Below are positions 7,809 to 17,941 of a stretch of DNA of 64,000 nucleotides, piece after piece. Under the pieces are notes generated by a model. That model ran no database searches. It worked only from the letters and a program-made list of their open reading frames with translations, and was not told the DNA's origin. The DNA comes from Chlamydiota bacterium (GTDB lineage: Bacteria; Chlamydiota; Chlamydiia; Chlamydiales; Rhabdochlamydiaceae). The stretch spans positions 1 to 64,000 of the forward strand of contig JAJFMD010000001.1 in assembly GCA_021772335.1 (NCBI GenBank), in the 5' to 3' direction. The position numbers and the translations under genes were made by a program. Positions within the stretch are counted from its first letter, which is position 1; the number at the start of each line of letters is the position of its first letter.

Positions 7809-9590
7809 ATGTCTAAAAACCTTAACCAAGATTGGAACGACAATAAAATTATTGACGACGTCGATTATCAAAAAGATGAGGCTGAACAATTTAAGTCTCT
7901 TCTCGACGTAAAAGAGCAGGGAGCTAACGAAGGCTCTGTTGCAGCGATGACTACCGGCAGTATTTTCACCGGGCGCATCGTTGAAATCACTAAAGATTTC
8001 GCTATAGTTGATGTTGGCCTAAAATCTGAAGGCCTTGTTGCAATCAATGAATTTGTTGATAAAGAAGAGCTAGAACTCGGAGCGGATATTGAAGTTTATC
8101 TCGACCAAGCTGAAGGAGACGATGGTCAAATTGTCCTTTCTAGAGAAAAAGCACGCCGCCAAAGACAGTGGGAATATATTCTAAATCACTGTGAAGAAGG
8201 TTCTCTCATTCGTGGTAAGGTCATTCGCAAAGTTAAAGGCGGTTTAATGGTCGATATTGGCATGGAAGCTTTCCTTCCAGGTTCTCAAATTGACAATAAA
8301 CGTATTAAAAATTTAGATGATTACCTAGATCAAACATTTGATTTTAAAATTCTAAAAATCAATAAAGAGCGCAAAAACATCGTTGTTTCCAGAAGAGAAC
8401 TTCTCGAAGAAGAGCGCATATGTCGCAAAGCTGAGCTAATTGAAAGCATTGAAGAAGGAGAAGTTCGCACAGGAGTAGTTAAAAATATTACTGACTTCGG
8501 TGTTTTCCTTGATCTTGATGGAATCGATGGTTTATTACACATTACAGATATGACCTGGAGACGCATCAAGCATCCTTCAGAAATGGTTCAACTTGGGCAA
8601 GAACTTGAAGTGATTATTCTTAATGTCGACAAAGATAAAGGTCGTGTCGCTCTAGGTCTAAAACAAAAAGAATCAAATCCTTGGGTCGAAATTGAAGACA
8701 AATACCCCCCAGGAACTCGCGTTAAAGGAAAAATTGTAAATCTCGTTCCTTACGGTGCTTTCATTGAAATTGAAGCAGGTATTGAAGGACTCATCCACGT
8801 TTCAGAAATGTCGTGGGTAAAAAATGTTACAGACCCAAGTGAAGTTGTCAATAAAGGCGATGAACTAGAAGCTATTGTTCTTTCTGTTCAAAGAGACGAA
8901 GGGAAAATATCACTTGGCATCAAGCAAATTGAGCAAAATCCTTGGGAAAATGTAGAAACGAAATTTCCTGTTGGAGCTTCTGTCAAAGCAGAAATTCGCA
9001 ATCTAACTAACTATGGAGCTTTTGTCGAGCTAGAACCAGGTATTGATGGCTTAATCCACATCTCTGATCTAAGCTGGATTAAAAAAGTTTCTCACCCATC
9101 GGAAGTTCTTAAAAAGGGCGATATTGTTGAAGCAATCATCCTCTCTGTCGACAAAGAAAGTAAAAAAATTACTTTAGGCATTAAACAGCTTAGCTCTAAT
9201 CCATGGGAAGATATTGAAAGTTCAATCCCCATCGATAGCGTTGTCCATGGTGTCGTAACAAAAATCTCAGCATTTGGTGCTTTTGTCGAACTAGATAATG
9301 GTATTGAGGGTCTCGTACATGTGTCCGAGCTTTCAGATAAACCTTTTGGAAAAGTTGAAGACGTTGTTTCAAAAGGGCAATCTGTCACAGCTAAGGTGCT
9401 AAAAGTTGATCCTGAGCATAAAAAAATTGCTCTCTCAATTAAAGATTATCTGATAGAGACGAATAAAGAAAACAGAGATGACATTATCGTCGGAAAACCG
9501 ACGCAACCTGCTGAGTCAGAGGCAGCTCCGAAAAAGGAGAAGAAGCCTAAAAAGGATAAAAATGACGAAGCTGAAGACGAGGAAAGCTAG
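7809..9590 (+). CDS. rpsA: 30S ribosomal protein S1
   Basis: Binds mRNA on the small subunit and helps initiation. 593 residues with six S1 (OB-fold) repeats, roughly at 48-118, 132-202, 216-287, 302-373, 388-460 and 475-546; repeats 3-6 carry the typical GAFVE(L/I)..GI(E/D)GL(I/V)H(V/I)S signature. The tail from ~555 is Lys/Glu-rich. AGGAG lies 11 bases before ATG. The gene leads into nusA-infB after a 306-base gap with its own promoter; I recall rpsA directly preceding nusA in C. trachomatis. Confidence 0.97.
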   Translation: MSKNLNQDWNDNKIIDDVDYQKDEAEQFKSLLDVKEQGANEGSVAAMTTGSIFTGRIVEITKDFAIVDVGLKSEGLVAINEFVDKEELELGADIEVYLDQAEGDDGQIVLSREKARRQRQWEYILNHCEEGSLIRGKVIRKVKGGLMVDIGMEAFLPGSQIDNKRIKNLDDYLDQTFDFKILKINKERKNIVVSRRELLEEERICRKAELIESIEEGEVRTGVVKNITDFGVFLDLDGIDGLLHITDMTWRRIKHPSEMVQLGQELEVIILNVDKDKGRVALGLKQKESNPWVEIEDKYPPGTRVKGKIVNLVPYGAFIEIEAGIEGLIHVSEMSWVKNVTDPSEVVNKGDELEAIVLSVQRDEGKISLGIKQIEQNPWENVETKFPVGASVKAEIRNLTNYGAFVELEPGIDGLIHISDLSWIKKVSHPSEVLKKGDIVEAIILSVDKESKKITLGIKQLSSNPWEDIESSIPIDSVVHGVVTKISAFGAFVELDNGIEGLVHVSELSDKPFGKVEDVVSKGQSVTAKVLKVDPEHKKIALSIKDYLIETNKENRDDIIVGKPTQPAESEAAPKKEKKPKKDKNDEAEDEES

Positions 9591-9650
9591 AATTTAGCAC
9601 CCTCACTTAGGTTAAGTTCTCGGGTAAATGAGACTTATCGGTTCTTCCGG

Positions 9651-9679
9651 TTTACAAGAGCTCGATAAAATAGTATAAT
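9651..9679 (+). promoter_or_regulatory. Strong housekeeping-type promoter for the nusA-infB operon
   Basis: TTTACA (9651-9656) and a perfect TATAAT (9674-9679) are separated by exactly 17 bases. Transcription would begin near 9686, leaving about 210 bases of leader before the nusA ATG. Confidence 0.75.
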
Positions 9680-9685
9680 TTGGCT

Positions 9686-9896
9686 CTCTATTCTCTTTAC
9701 CCGTTCTCAAATGGAATGTCCCCTCTAAAAAACTCTTCGTCATGAGCTGAGATCGGAAAGAGAAAGGGGAAAACATGTCAAATAAAAATTAGGCTTGGGA
9801 AGCAATAGATCTGTATAAAACCTGGCTAGCTAAGTAGCTACTATGAATTTACAGAGCAAATCTTCCACAACCAAAACATAAGAAGGGTTCTCGCGC
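9686..9896 (+). other. Long untranslated leader before nusA
   Basis: About 210 bases without a recognisable gene or tRNA between the predicted start site and nusA. It holds a five-codon frame at 9775-9792 (ATG to TAG) after a GA-rich stretch AAAGGGGAAA that resembles a ribosome site, and a small self-complementary stretch TAGCTAAGTAGCTA near 9828. In many bacteria the nusA operon leader carries regulatory RNA or rimP; neither is evident here. The nusA ribosome site is AGAAGGG, about 10 bases before its ATG. Confidence 0.4.
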
Positions 9897-11168
9897 ATGA
9901 ATAAAGATTTAGTCGCGATCTTTGAATACTTAGAACGTGAAAAAGGAATTAAACGCAGCGTAATTGTCGATGCTCTTGAAGAATCGCTTTTAATTGCTGC
10001 GCGTAAAAGTCTAAAAGGCTTAGTTAACGTTGCTGTTCAAATCGATTCAAAAAGTGGTGAAATTACCGTATCTGGGCAAAAAGAAGTTGTCGAAATAGTT
10101 GAGCTTCCTGAAGAGGAAATGTCTTTAGATGAAGCTCGAGAGATCAATCCCGAATACGAAATTGGAGATTGGGTTGATATAACTGTCTCTCCTGACTATT
10201 TTGGACGCATCGCAGCTCAGACTGCAAGACAAGTTATTTCGCAAAAATTGCGCGGTGCTGAAAAAGATGTGATTTATGAAGAATATCGCCATCGCATTCA
10301 CGATCTTATCTCAGGATCAGTCAAGCGCATTGTACGCGGCGGTACACTAATTATCGATCTTGGAAAAGTTGAGGGCATCCTCCCCGATCGTTATTATCCA
10401 CGTAATGAACGCTACAACGTTGGCGAGCGCGTCCATGCAATGATCTACGAAGTTCGCGACACAGAGAATGGTGGAGCTGAAGTAGTCCTTACACGTAATC
10501 ATGTCGAGTTTGTTACTAAACTCTTCGAACAAGAAGTGCCTGAAATTAACGAAAAGACTGTTATTATCGAACGTATCGTTAGAGATCCAGGATATCGCAC
10601 AAAAGTAGCAGTGCGCTCTTCAGATTCCAAAGTCGATCCGGTTGGAGCAACTGTTGGTGTGCGTGGCACTCGAGTCAAAAACATCATTCGAGAACTGAAT
10701 AACGAGAAAATTGATATTGTTCCTTTTAGTGAAGATAGACTAACACTTCTACAACATATGCTCGCTCCTGTTGAAATTCGCAAAGTGAGCATTGATGATG
10801 ATAAAAATGAAATTTCTATTGTCGTCGAAGATGAAGATTATCCAACTGTTCTCGGGAAACGGGGAATGAATGCACGCCTGAATGGCAAGCTTCTCGATGT
10901 AGAGCTTAATGTGCAAAAAATGAGTGAATACCATCGTGTCATGGCTATACAAAGCTTAGAAATCACAGCTTCTGATGATCCTTGGCTCGATGAACCTCTT
11001 GTATTAGAAGGAATAAGTTCTATGATTACTGAAGCTTTGATTTCAGGAGGCTATGACACCCCACGCAAGATTTTTAATGTATCAGAACAACAGCTAGCAG
11101 AAATACCTGGAATCAGTGCTGATATCGCTGATAAAGTTATGGAACAACTGCGAAAAAAGAGGGTCTAG
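9897..11168 (+). CDS. nusA: Transcription termination/antitermination factor NusA
   Basis: Binds RNA polymerase and nascent RNA, modulating pausing, termination and antitermination. 423 residues in the order N-terminal polymerase-binding domain (1-~125), S1 domain (~130-200), KH1 with GATVGVRGTRVKNII (~250-280) and KH2 with VLGKRGMNARLNGKLLDVEL (~317-336). A C-terminal helix-hairpin-helix segment (ISGGYDTPRKIF.. AEIPGISADIADKV) replaces the two full acidic repeats of E. coli NusA. It is followed by infB with three bases between, then rbfA and truB. Confidence 0.96.
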   Translation: MNKDLVAIFEYLEREKGIKRSVIVDALEESLLIAARKSLKGLVNVAVQIDSKSGEITVSGQKEVVEIVELPEEEMSLDEAREINPEYEIGDWVDITVSPDYFGRIAAQTARQVISQKLRGAEKDVIYEEYRHRIHDLISGSVKRIVRGGTLIIDLGKVEGILPDRYYPRNERYNVGERVHAMIYEVRDTENGGAEVVLTRNHVEFVTKLFEQEVPEINEKTVIIERIVRDPGYRTKVAVRSSDSKVDPVGATVGVRGTRVKNIIRELNNEKIDIVPFSEDRLTLLQHMLAPVEIRKVSIDDDKNEISIVVEDEDYPTVLGKRGMNARLNGKLLDVELNVQKMSEYHRVMAIQSLEITASDDPWLDEPLVLEGISSMITEALISGGYDTPRKIFNVSEQQLAEIPGISADIADKVMEQLRKKRV

Positions 11169-11171
11169 CGA

Positions 11172-13517
11172 TTGGCTAAAAATCTTAAACTTAACATCAA
11201 AAATGCCCAACTCGCTCAGGCGCTTAACCTAAATAAGCTTAAAAAAGCTAAAGAAGATGCTGTAATAAAAGCGGCCAAAGATAAAAAGGCGCGCGAAGCT
11301 AAAAAACTCGATGATATAGCAAAAGCAAAAGCGGCTGAGTTAAAAAAAGCGGCTGAACCCAAACCTGTGACTCCGAAGCCTGTAAAAGCTAAACAACCTG
11401 AGGCTAAACAGCCTGAAGCTAAAGTAGAGTCGCCTAAAGAGATCCCTGAGACAACTAAAAATAAAGCTGAATCCAAAGAAAAAAAACCCAAGGTCTCAGC
11501 AGAAGATTCTAAATCCACTGCTAAAACAGATGATAAAAAAGCAGAAAATTCTAAGGAAAAAACTCCTGGCAAACCAATGCAGTTTCGAGATTTTCGCGAC
11601 TTAAAAACTCAGCGTAAACAGCAAAAGGTAGGATCATTTGATGCTCGTGATAGACAAGGACTAAGGGAAACCGATGAAAGCTGGCGCCGAAAGCGTAAAG
11701 CGAAGAGAGGCTTTGGTTCTAGAATTGAACAAGAAATTATCCGTCCTAAAAACGTAAGCGTACGCACACCCATCTCTATTAAAGACCTAGCTAGTGAAAT
11801 GAAGCTGAAAGCTTCTGAACTTATCGCTAAATTGTTTTTACAAGGTATGGCTCTGACTCTCAATGACTATCTCGATGATGAAACAACAATCCAATTACTT
11901 GGACATGAGTTTGACTGTGAAATTACAATCGATACAAGCGAAGAAGAGCGCTTACGCATCACAGATAAAACAATCAAAGAAGAAATCGCTGAATGTGACC
12001 CTAAAAAACTCGTTACAAGACCCCCTGTTGTCACTTTCATGGGTCACGTTGACCATGGAAAAACAAGTCTAATCGATGCTATCCGCAAAACCAAAATGGC
12101 TGAAGCTGAAGCTGGCGCTATTACGCAACATATTGGAGCTTTTAAATGCCATACCTCCGTTGGTGATTTAACAATTCTCGATACCCCTGGCCACGAAGCA
12201 TTTACCGCTATGCGTATGCGCGGTGCTGATGCCACAGATATTATTGTTCTTGTTGTCGCTGGAGATGAAGGGATCAGACAGCAAACCGAAGAAGCAATTC
12301 AACAAGCTCAAGACGCAAACGTTCCTATTGTTGTAGCGATTAACAAATCAGACAAACCAAATTTTAACGCCGATACAATTTACAGAGAACTCGCCGACAA
12401 AGAACTACTCCCTGAAATTTGGGGTGGTTCGACAATTACAGTTAACTGTTCGGCAGTTACTGGTGAAGGAATCCCCGAACTTCTTGAAATGCTCGCTCTT
12501 CAATCAGAAATCCTCGAGCTAAAAGCAAATCCTGATTCCAGAGCGCGCGGCACTGTTTTAGAATCTCAACTCCATAAAGGCTTAGGCTCGGTTGCAACGA
12601 TTCTTATCCAAAATGGAACTCTGCATATTGGTAATCCTCTAGTTCTTGATCTCGATTACGGCAGAGTAAAAACAATGCACGATGAGCATGGCCGCCTACT
12701 TGAAACTGCAGGGCCATCTACTCCTGTAAAAATTACAGGACTTTCAGCTCTTCCTGAAGCAGGTAGCGAATTCATCGTCGTCGATACTGATCGAGAAGCT
12801 AGAATTCTTTCCAAAGATCGCTCTGAAGGACGCAAACGCACCTTATTGCAACAAAGCAAACGCACTGCTTTTGAAAGCCTCGTACAACAAAAACAAGAAG
12901 AGAAGAAAGTCTTGCACCTTGTCTTGCGCGCTGATGTGCAAGGTTCTTTGGAAGCACTAAAAACTTCTCTAATGAAAATCAAGTCTGATAAAGCTGATGT
13001 CAACATTTTATCTTCCGACGTAGGAGAGATCTCTGAATCGGATATCGAACTCGCTGCAGCATCTCAAGCAACGATCATTGGATTTCATACTAAAATAGAA
13101 GCACACGCTGAGGAACTGATCAAGCAAACTAAAGCTAATGTGCGTCTACACACCATTATCTATCATGCCATTGATGATGTAAAAGAACTGATGCGCAAAA
13201 CTCTCGATAAAATTGCTGAAGAAAAAGATATTGGTAAAGCTGAAGTATTAACAACCTTTAAATCTTCTCAACTTGGTGTCATTGCCGGTTGTAAAGTAAC
13301 CGAAGGATTGATTAAGCGCGGTTGCCAAGTGCGCCAAATTCGCAAAGACGAACAAATTTGGAAAGGCGTTGTTCCATCTCTAAAACGCATTAAAGAAGAT
13401 GTCAAAGAAGTACAAAAAGGCTATGAATGCGGAATTCTTCTACAAAATCGTAGCGATATACAAGAAGGCGATATCTTTGAAGCATTTGAAATCATTTACA
13501 AAGAGCAAGACCTATGA
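11172..13517 (+). CDS. infB: Translation initiation factor IF-2
   Basis: GTPase that places initiator tRNA on the ribosome. 781 residues. The N-terminal ~165 residues are a Lys/Ala/Glu-rich linker with repeated KQPEAK units. It is followed by the IF2 N-terminal subdomain (~195-245), the G domain starting at GHVDHGKT (Gly291), with DTPGHEAF and NKSD, and then the EF-Tu-like and C-terminal fMet-tRNA-binding domains. The start is TTG at 11172, three bases after nusA, giving [18 protein letters not shown]. Its end overlaps rbfA by four bases (ATGA). Confidence 0.97.
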   Translation: MAKNLKLNIKNAQLAQALNLNKLKKAKEDAVIKAAKDKKAREAKKLDDIAKAKAAELKKAAEPKPVTPKPVKAKQPEAKQPEAKVESPKEIPETTKNKAESKEKKPKVSAEDSKSTAKTDDKKAENSKEKTPGKPMQFRDFRDLKTQRKQQKVGSFDARDRQGLRETDESWRRKRKAKRGFGSRIEQEIIRPKNVSVRTPISIKDLASEMKLKASELIAKLFLQGMALTLNDYLDDETTIQLLGHEFDCEITIDTSEEERLRITDKTIKEEIAECDPKKLVTRPPVVTFMGHVDHGKTSLIDAIRKTKMAEAEAGAITQHIGAFKCHTSVGDLTILDTPGHEAFTAMRMRGADATDIIVLVVAGDEGIRQQTEEAIQQAQDANVPIVVAINKSDKPNFNADTIYRELADKELLPEIWGGSTITVNCSAVTGEGIPELLEMLALQSEILELKANPDSRARGTVLESQLHKGLGSVATILIQNGTLHIGNPLVLDLDYGRVKTMHDEHGRLLETAGPSTPVKITGLSALPEAGSEFIVVDTDREARILSKDRSEGRKRTLLQQSKRTAFESLVQQKQEEKKVLHLVLRADVQGSLEALKTSLMKIKSDKADVNILSSDVGEISESDIELAAASQATIIGFHTKIEAHAEELIKQTKANVRLHTIIYHAIDDVKELMRKTLDKIAEEKDIGKAEVLTTFKSSQLGVIAGCKVTEGLIKRGCQVRQIRKDEQIWKGVVPSLKRIKEDVKEVQKGYECGILLQNRSDIQEGDIFEAFEIIYKEQDL

Positions 13518-13894
13518 CCGATCGCACTAAACGCCTCAATTCCCTTTTGAGAGAAGTGCTTTCTGAAGTGATCAACCGTGAAGTAAAAAATCCACATGTT
13601 GCATCTCTTGTAAGTGTGACTAGTGTTAATATTACGAAAGATCTCCGATATGCTAAAGTCTACATTAGCGTCATCGGCACTGCGCAGGAAAAATCTGAAA
13701 CAATTAATGCCCTTCAATCTGCAAGTGGTTTTATCAGTGTGCAATCATCTAAAAAAGTTGTGATGCGCTATTTCCCTGAATTAACCTTTATAATTGATAA
13801 TACAGCGGATGAATTTGCGCGCATTAATAATGTTTTAAAAAAAATTCAAGATGAAAAACATCAAAGAAACGCCCCTCCTACCACACCAGAGTAA
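13514..13894 (+). CDS. rbfA: Ribosome-binding factor A
   Basis: Small KH-fold protein (126 residues) that binds immature 30S subunits and assists maturation of the 16S rRNA 5' end. Recognised from the N-terminal [20 protein letters not shown], the [19 protein letters not shown] strand-turn-strand, and the C-terminal [19 protein letters not shown] segment. It overlaps infB upstream by 4 bases and truB downstream by 44 bases. Confidence 0.93.
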   Translation: MTDRTKRLNSLLREVLSEVINREVKNPHVASLVSVTSVNITKDLRYAKVYISVIGTAQEKSETINALQSASGFISVQSSKKVVMRYFPELTFIIDNTADEFARINNVLKKIQDEKHQRNAPPTTPE

Positions 13895-14597
13895 TGACTC
13901 CTCTCAAGGCATCTTGCTAATTAATAAACCAACCGAAATGAATTCTTTTCGACTGGTCTCTATATTACGTAAAATTACAAACATAAAAAAAATTGGTTTT
14001 GCCGGCACACTCGATCCTTTTGCCACAGGCGTCATGATTATGCTTATCGGCCGTAACTACACCCGCCTTTCCGAGCAATTTTCGAACTCTGATAAAGAAT
14101 ATATTGGGACTGTTCACCTTGGTATTGAAACAGATTCTTACGACTGCGATGGCAAAATTTTATCTCAATCAGATCGCATTCCTTCGCTTGAAGAAGTAAA
14201 AGAATGCTTAAAAGATTTTCAGGGAGAAATTAAACAAATCCCTCCAATGTTTAGTGCAAAAAAAATCCAAGGAAAGAAACTCTACACTCTCGCTCGTAAA
14301 GGCATTGAGGTCAAACGCGAACCAAACACCCTTCAAGTACAAACAACTCTTCTCGACTACTCTTATCCTGAGTTAAAACTACAAATCTCTTGTTCGAAAG
14401 GAACGTATATTCGTTCTATTGCACATGATATTGGAATCAAACTCAATACTGGAGCGCATCTTTCTCAGCTCGCGAGAACACGCTGCGGCCCTTATCTCTT
14501 GCGCGATTGCTTAGACCTTGATAAACTATCACTTCCAGAATTTATTTATAGCGATCACTTAATTAAAGCAGATGAAAATCGCCTACGACCTCTCTGA
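13851..14597 (+). CDS. truB: tRNA pseudouridine(55) synthase
   Basis: Makes pseudouridine 55 in the T-loop of tRNAs. 248 residues; catalytic Asp lies in GFAGTLDPFATGVM, preceded by GILLINKPTEMNSF and followed by YIGTVHLGIETDSYD and ISCSKGTYIRSIAHDIG. The C-terminal PUA domain is short or missing. The ATG at 13851 lies inside rbfA (44-base overlap). An ATG at the rbfA stop (13893) is out of frame, so the longer overlap is likely real. It overlaps ribF by 26 bases. Confidence 0.93.
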   Translation: MKNIKETPLLPHQSNDSSQGILLINKPTEMNSFRLVSILRKITNIKKIGFAGTLDPFATGVMIMLIGRNYTRLSEQFSNSDKEYIGTVHLGIETDSYDCDGKILSQSDRIPSLEEVKECLKDFQGEIKQIPPMFSAKKIQGKKLYTLARKGIEVKREPNTLQVQTTLLDYSYPELKLQISCSKGTYIRSIAHDIGIKLNTGAHLSQLARTRCGPYLLRDCLDLDKLSLPEFIYSDHLIKADENRLRPL

Positions 14598-15357
14598 CAT
14601 ACCTACCTTAGAAAAAAATTATGCACTGACTTTAGGCAGTTTCGATGGAGTACATACCGGTCATCGTTATTTGCTTGAAGAAATGCGCCGTCTTGCTCCT
14701 AACCACCCTATTGCCCTACTCTCTTTTATCAATCAGCCTGCTGAAATCCTCAACAAGAAATACAAAACAACTCTACTCTCAACATTAGAACATAAGACGC
14801 ATCTCTTAGAGCAAGCGGGAGTTGACCTACTCATTCTTTTGAAGTTTGATCAAGAATTAGCAGAAATGCCTTACGATGTTTTTTTAAATCACCTAAAAAC
14901 AGCAACGCACTTTAGCGATTTTTTCTTAGGGAAGGGAGCGAGCTTTGGCCACAAAAAAAAAGGCGATGAGCAACATGTCACAGCATTAGAAAAACTACTC
15001 GGATTTCGCGCGCACTATTTAACAAAAAAAAATCGCTCGCAAGAAGTGATCTCATCGCGCCATATTCGCGGTTTAATTCATGAAGGCTCTCTTGATAAGG
15101 CACAAGAACTATTAGGAAGACCCTATTCAATCTATACAAGCTTTCGAGCCATCGATCATAGCTTTATCCCTCCAAGCGTCGTTGCTAAAAACTTATGCCT
15201 TCCTCCTAAAGGAGCATACCCGGTAACAATCATAGATGAAGAAAAATCAATTCCGGGCAGCTTGCAAATTGACCCTAAAAAACATGAGCTCCTTCTCCAA
15301 CCTGTAGATGCTGATTACCGCTTCACTAACCTTTTCCTCGAAGTCATTTTCTCTTAA
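14572..15357 (+). CDS. ribF: RibF-type FAD synthetase with reduced flavokinase domain
   Basis: RibF normally converts riboflavin to FMN and FAD. The N-terminal adenylyltransferase half is clear: LGSFDGVHTGHRYLL near residue 22 and SSRHIRGLIHEGSL near 161. The protein is 261 residues against ~300-315 for the family. The C-terminal half lacks the flavokinase Gly-Phe-Pro-Thr-Ala-Asn motif and keeps only PKGAYPV and a final Glu-containing helix. It may therefore do only FAD synthesis, or be a divergent bifunctional enzyme. Last gene of the rpsA-ribF run, as I recall for Chlamydia, ending seven bases from the convergent gene. Confidence 0.85.
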   Translation: MKIAYDLSDIPTLEKNYALTLGSFDGVHTGHRYLLEEMRRLAPNHPIALLSFINQPAEILNKKYKTTLLSTLEHKTHLLEQAGVDLLILLKFDQELAEMPYDVFLNHLKTATHFSDFFLGKGASFGHKKKGDEQHVTALEKLLGFRAHYLTKKNRSQEVISSRHIRGLIHEGSLDKAQELLGRPYSIYTSFRAIDHSFIPPSVVAKNLCLPPKGAYPVTIIDEEKSIPGSLQIDPKKHELLLQPVDADYRFTNLFLEVIFS

Positions 15358-15364
15358 TATCCGA

Positions 15365-16354
15365 TCAATTTACCTCAGCGAAATTGCAATCCCCTTTCAT
15401 GATATCAGAAATGGCGAGAAAAACATTTTCTGGATTTTCTGCAATCCGATTGCAAAGATAAAGATACCATTCTTTACCATAGACTATATACTGGCGACTG
15501 AGATGTCCCTGTTTTTTGAGATCCCTTAATAAGTCAGTGCCAATCCCATAAAGCATTTCAAATTCATATTTTTCTCGATCAATTTGCTGTTGATCTATAA
15601 TTGTAAGAATTCTAGATAAAAGCTCGGCATCATGCGTTGCAATGGAACAATAGCGTCCTGTTTTGAATAAAATTTTCATCATTTCTATATAGCGATCATC
15701 GAGCTGACTACCGCGGGGTAAAAGAACCTCTTTTGAACCTTCAAAAGCTCCTTTTACAAGTCTAACTTTTCCTCTGCTATTTTGCAGTATTTGCTGTAGA
15801 TCTTGATCAGCTCGATGTAAATAGACCTGTAGAGTAATGTTTACATGAGAAAACTCTTTAGAAAACATGCAGTAGACATCTAAAATTTCGTCTGTCTTAT
15901 CCACTCCTTCAGCGCTAATAAAAAGATCGATAGGACTATTCTCACTAGCTTTGGCTAAAAGTCTAAAATTTTCGATCCCTTTTTCTTTATCTAAAAATAG
16001 CCCTATATGTGAAAGATCAAGAGAAACTCTATCAGGCTTGTTTTCAACTTTAAGAGCTTTGATAATTCGCAAGAATTCTTGAGTTGCTTCGTTAGCTTCT
16101 TCAACCGTAGTTACATTTTCACCCATAAACTCTAGACTGGTTAGCAATCCCTCTTCTCGGAGAAATTTTCTCGTTACAAGAGCCTCTTCTAAAGTTTCTC
16201 CGCCGATATATCTTTTGGCAGCTTTTAGGAGCAAATTGAAAAGCACTGGATTATTCAAAAGATAGCTCTTTGCTTCTTCGCTAAGAGCTGCCTTTTTCAA
16301 TGCTTCACCAGCTTCCCTCTTGATTTTTGTTATATCAGTTTCTTTATTAACCAT
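15365..16354 (-). CDS. Proline dehydrogenase family protein (monofunctional)
   Basis: FAD-dependent oxidation of proline to pyrroline-5-carboxylate; TIM barrel. The C-terminal family signature is clear: RLVKGAFEG, CSIATHDAELL, FEMLYGIGTDLLRDL and YGKEWYLYLCNRIAENPENV, which parallels the YG..WYPYL.RRLAERP.N motif. The open frame extends to 16516, but ATG at 16354 has CGAGGG upstream and starts the recognisable protein at MVNKETDITKIKREAGEAL (330 residues). No P5C dehydrogenase lies nearby. It sits on the opposite strand between ribF and ychF, breaking an order I recall as contiguous in Chlamydia. Proline oxidation could feed electrons or glutamate in the host. Confidence 0.85.
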   Translation of the reverse strand: MVNKETDITKIKREAGEALKKAALSEEAKSYLLNNPVLFNLLLKAAKRYIGGETLEEALVTRKFLREEGLLTSLEFMGENVTTVEEANEATQEFLRIIKALKVENKPDRVSLDLSHIGLFLDKEKGIENFRLLAKASENSPIDLFISAEGVDKTDEILDVYCMFSKEFSHVNITLQVYLHRADQDLQQILQNSRGKVRLVKGAFEGSKEVLLPRGSQLDDRYIEMMKILFKTGRYCSIATHDAELLSRILTIIDQQQIDREKYEFEMLYGIGTDLLRDLKKQGHLSRQYIVYGKEWYLYLCNRIAENPENVFLAISDIMKGDCNFAEVN

Positions 16355-16557
16355 ATAAAAGCCCTCGAAGATAAATTTTAACGATAATCCTAATAGAAAT
16401 AGAAAAACTTCTCCATCCAAAAAATCTACATTATTTTGCAGTACGGACTGCTGAATATTATCACTGCAATCTCTGCGGCAATAAAAAAAACGAACGGCTT
16501 TACTTGATTTGGTCAATGGAGTAAAATACTCTATTTTAATAACGTTAAAAAATTCTT

Positions 16558-17652
16558 ATGTCTCAACTATCTTGTGGTATTGTCGGACTGCCTAATGTAG
16601 GAAAGTCTACTCTCTTTAACGCTTTGACTAAAAAAGGGATCGCAGCAGAAAATTATCCTTTCTGCACCATCGATCCTAATGTTGGCATTGTTCCTGTCGA
16701 AGATCCCCGTTTAGCAAAGCTTTCTGCTCTTTCCGGCAGCAAACAGATCATCCCCGCTCATATATCTTTTGTCGATATTGCAGGTCTTGTAAAAGGAGCT
16801 TCTCAAGGTGAGGGTTTAGGAAATAAATTTCTCAGTCACATTCGCGAAACCGACTTAATTATTCATGTTGTGCGCTGCTTCGAAGATGAAAATGTCGTAC
16901 ATGTTGACGGCAAAGTGGATCCAATCGCTGATATTGAAGTGATTGATCTTGAGCTTATTCTCGCCGATCTACAAATGGCAGAAAATACTTTTCAAAAGGT
17001 CCAAAAACAGGTTAAAGGAAAAAAAGAACTCGCACCATTAGTTCCTCTATTTGAAAAGATCATTGGTCATCTCAATAATAATCAACCTATCCGCTCTCTT
17101 GAATTTACTGATGAAGAGATCGAATTACTTAAGCCGTATAACTTTATTACCGCTAAAAAGGTGATCTATCTCGCCAATATTCCTGAAGATGATCTCTCCT
17201 CTCTTGAAAACACGCATTTCAAAAAACTCGTTGATTATGCTGCTAATGAAAATGCTGAAGTAATTCCTGTTTGCGCTAAACTTGAAGAAGAACTCGCACC
17301 ATTGCCTCCTGAAGAAGCTCAAGAGTTTCTAGCGCCTTATGGTCTCAAAGAAACAGGTCTTAATCGCCTTGTCACTTCTGCTTTTCGCTCTCTGGATTTA
17401 ATCACGTTCCTAACAACTGGTGAAATTGAGACGCGCGCGTGGACAATCACCAAGGGAACGAATGCTGCGCTTGCTGCAGGAAAAATCCATACTGATATCC
17501 AAAAGGGATTCATTCGTGCTGAAGTTGTCTCCTATGATGATTTCATCAAATATAAAAGCCGTAGCGCTGCTAAAGATGCAGGCAAAGCACGCTTTGAAGG
17601 TAAAGAATATATCGTTGTTGATGGCGATGTGATTCTCTTCTTTCACAATTAA
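16558..17652 (+). CDS. ychF: Ribosome-binding ATPase YchF (OLA1 family)
   Basis: P-loop protein of the TRAFAC class that hydrolyses ATP rather than GTP and associates with ribosomes and stress responses. 364 residues. Walker A is GLPNVGKST near residue 9, followed by DIAGLVKGASQGEGLGNKFL (switch II region) and IHVVRCFED. A coiled-coil arm lies at ~130-190, and the TGS domain ends in YIVVDGDVILFFHN. The upstream gap has a small inverted repeat GAGTAAAATACTC at 16519-16531. In Chlamydia the next gene is the type III gene sctU; here a 13.7 kb accessory block intervenes. Confidence 0.96.
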   Translation: MSQLSCGIVGLPNVGKSTLFNALTKKGIAAENYPFCTIDPNVGIVPVEDPRLAKLSALSGSKQIIPAHISFVDIAGLVKGASQGEGLGNKFLSHIRETDLIIHVVRCFEDENVVHVDGKVDPIADIEVIDLELILADLQMAENTFQKVQKQVKGKKELAPLVPLFEKIIGHLNNNQPIRSLEFTDEEIELLKPYNFITAKKVIYLANIPEDDLSSLENTHFKKLVDYAANENAEVIPVCAKLEEELAPLPPEEAQEFLAPYGLKETGLNRLVTSAFRSLDLITFLTTGEIETRAWTITKGTNAALAAGKIHTDIQKGFIRAEVVSYDDFIKYKSRSAAKDAGKARFEGKEYIVVDGDVILFFHN

Positions 17653-17668
17653 GTTAATTCAAAAACCA

Positions 17669-17941
17669 TCACTGTATTTGAGGATATTTTTTCCTGAATT
17701 TCAACTTAATCTCTTGCACACTACAATATAAAACAGGCACGAGTATTACACTGAAAAGAGCAACTATCATACCTCCAAAGGAAGGGATAGCCATTGGAAC
17801 CATGATATCTGAACCTCATCCAGTTGAACTCAAAATAGGTAGTAATGCTAAAAGTATAGTAGCTGACGTCATAATTACAGGCCTAAGTCGTTTAATCGCC
17901 CCCTCGAACACAGCTTTCCGTATGTCTTGAACAGTCTCCAC
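17669..17941 (-). pseudogene. Remnant of a heavy-metal RND efflux pump (CusA/CzcA C-terminus)
   Basis: Reading the minus strand from 17941 gives VETVQDIRKAVFEGAIKRLR, then PVIMTSATILLALLPILSST, then an in-frame TGA at ~17819-17817 after Gly, then GSDIMVPMAIPSFGGMIVAL and a last transmembrane helix, ending in a stop at 17669. This matches the last ~90 residues of CusA/CzcA pumps (EGA..RLRP..MT, LLPIL..TG.GSD(I/V)M, P..GGM). Nothing upstream continues the frame: a stop precedes the fragment by two codons. Sequence differs from the intact cusA at 25374, so it is a second pump that has decayed, not a tail copy. Confidence 0.85.

Noticed and set aside
9592-9640. Possible terminator after rpsA, CTCACTTA paired with TAAATGAG
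   Set aside because: One mismatch, a 15-base loop and no T run; too weak to call.
11216-11572. 118-codon minus-strand frame rich in Ala, Ser and Leu
   Set aside because: Lies opposite the Lys/Ala-rich linker of infB, whose codons generate the frame; no independent support.
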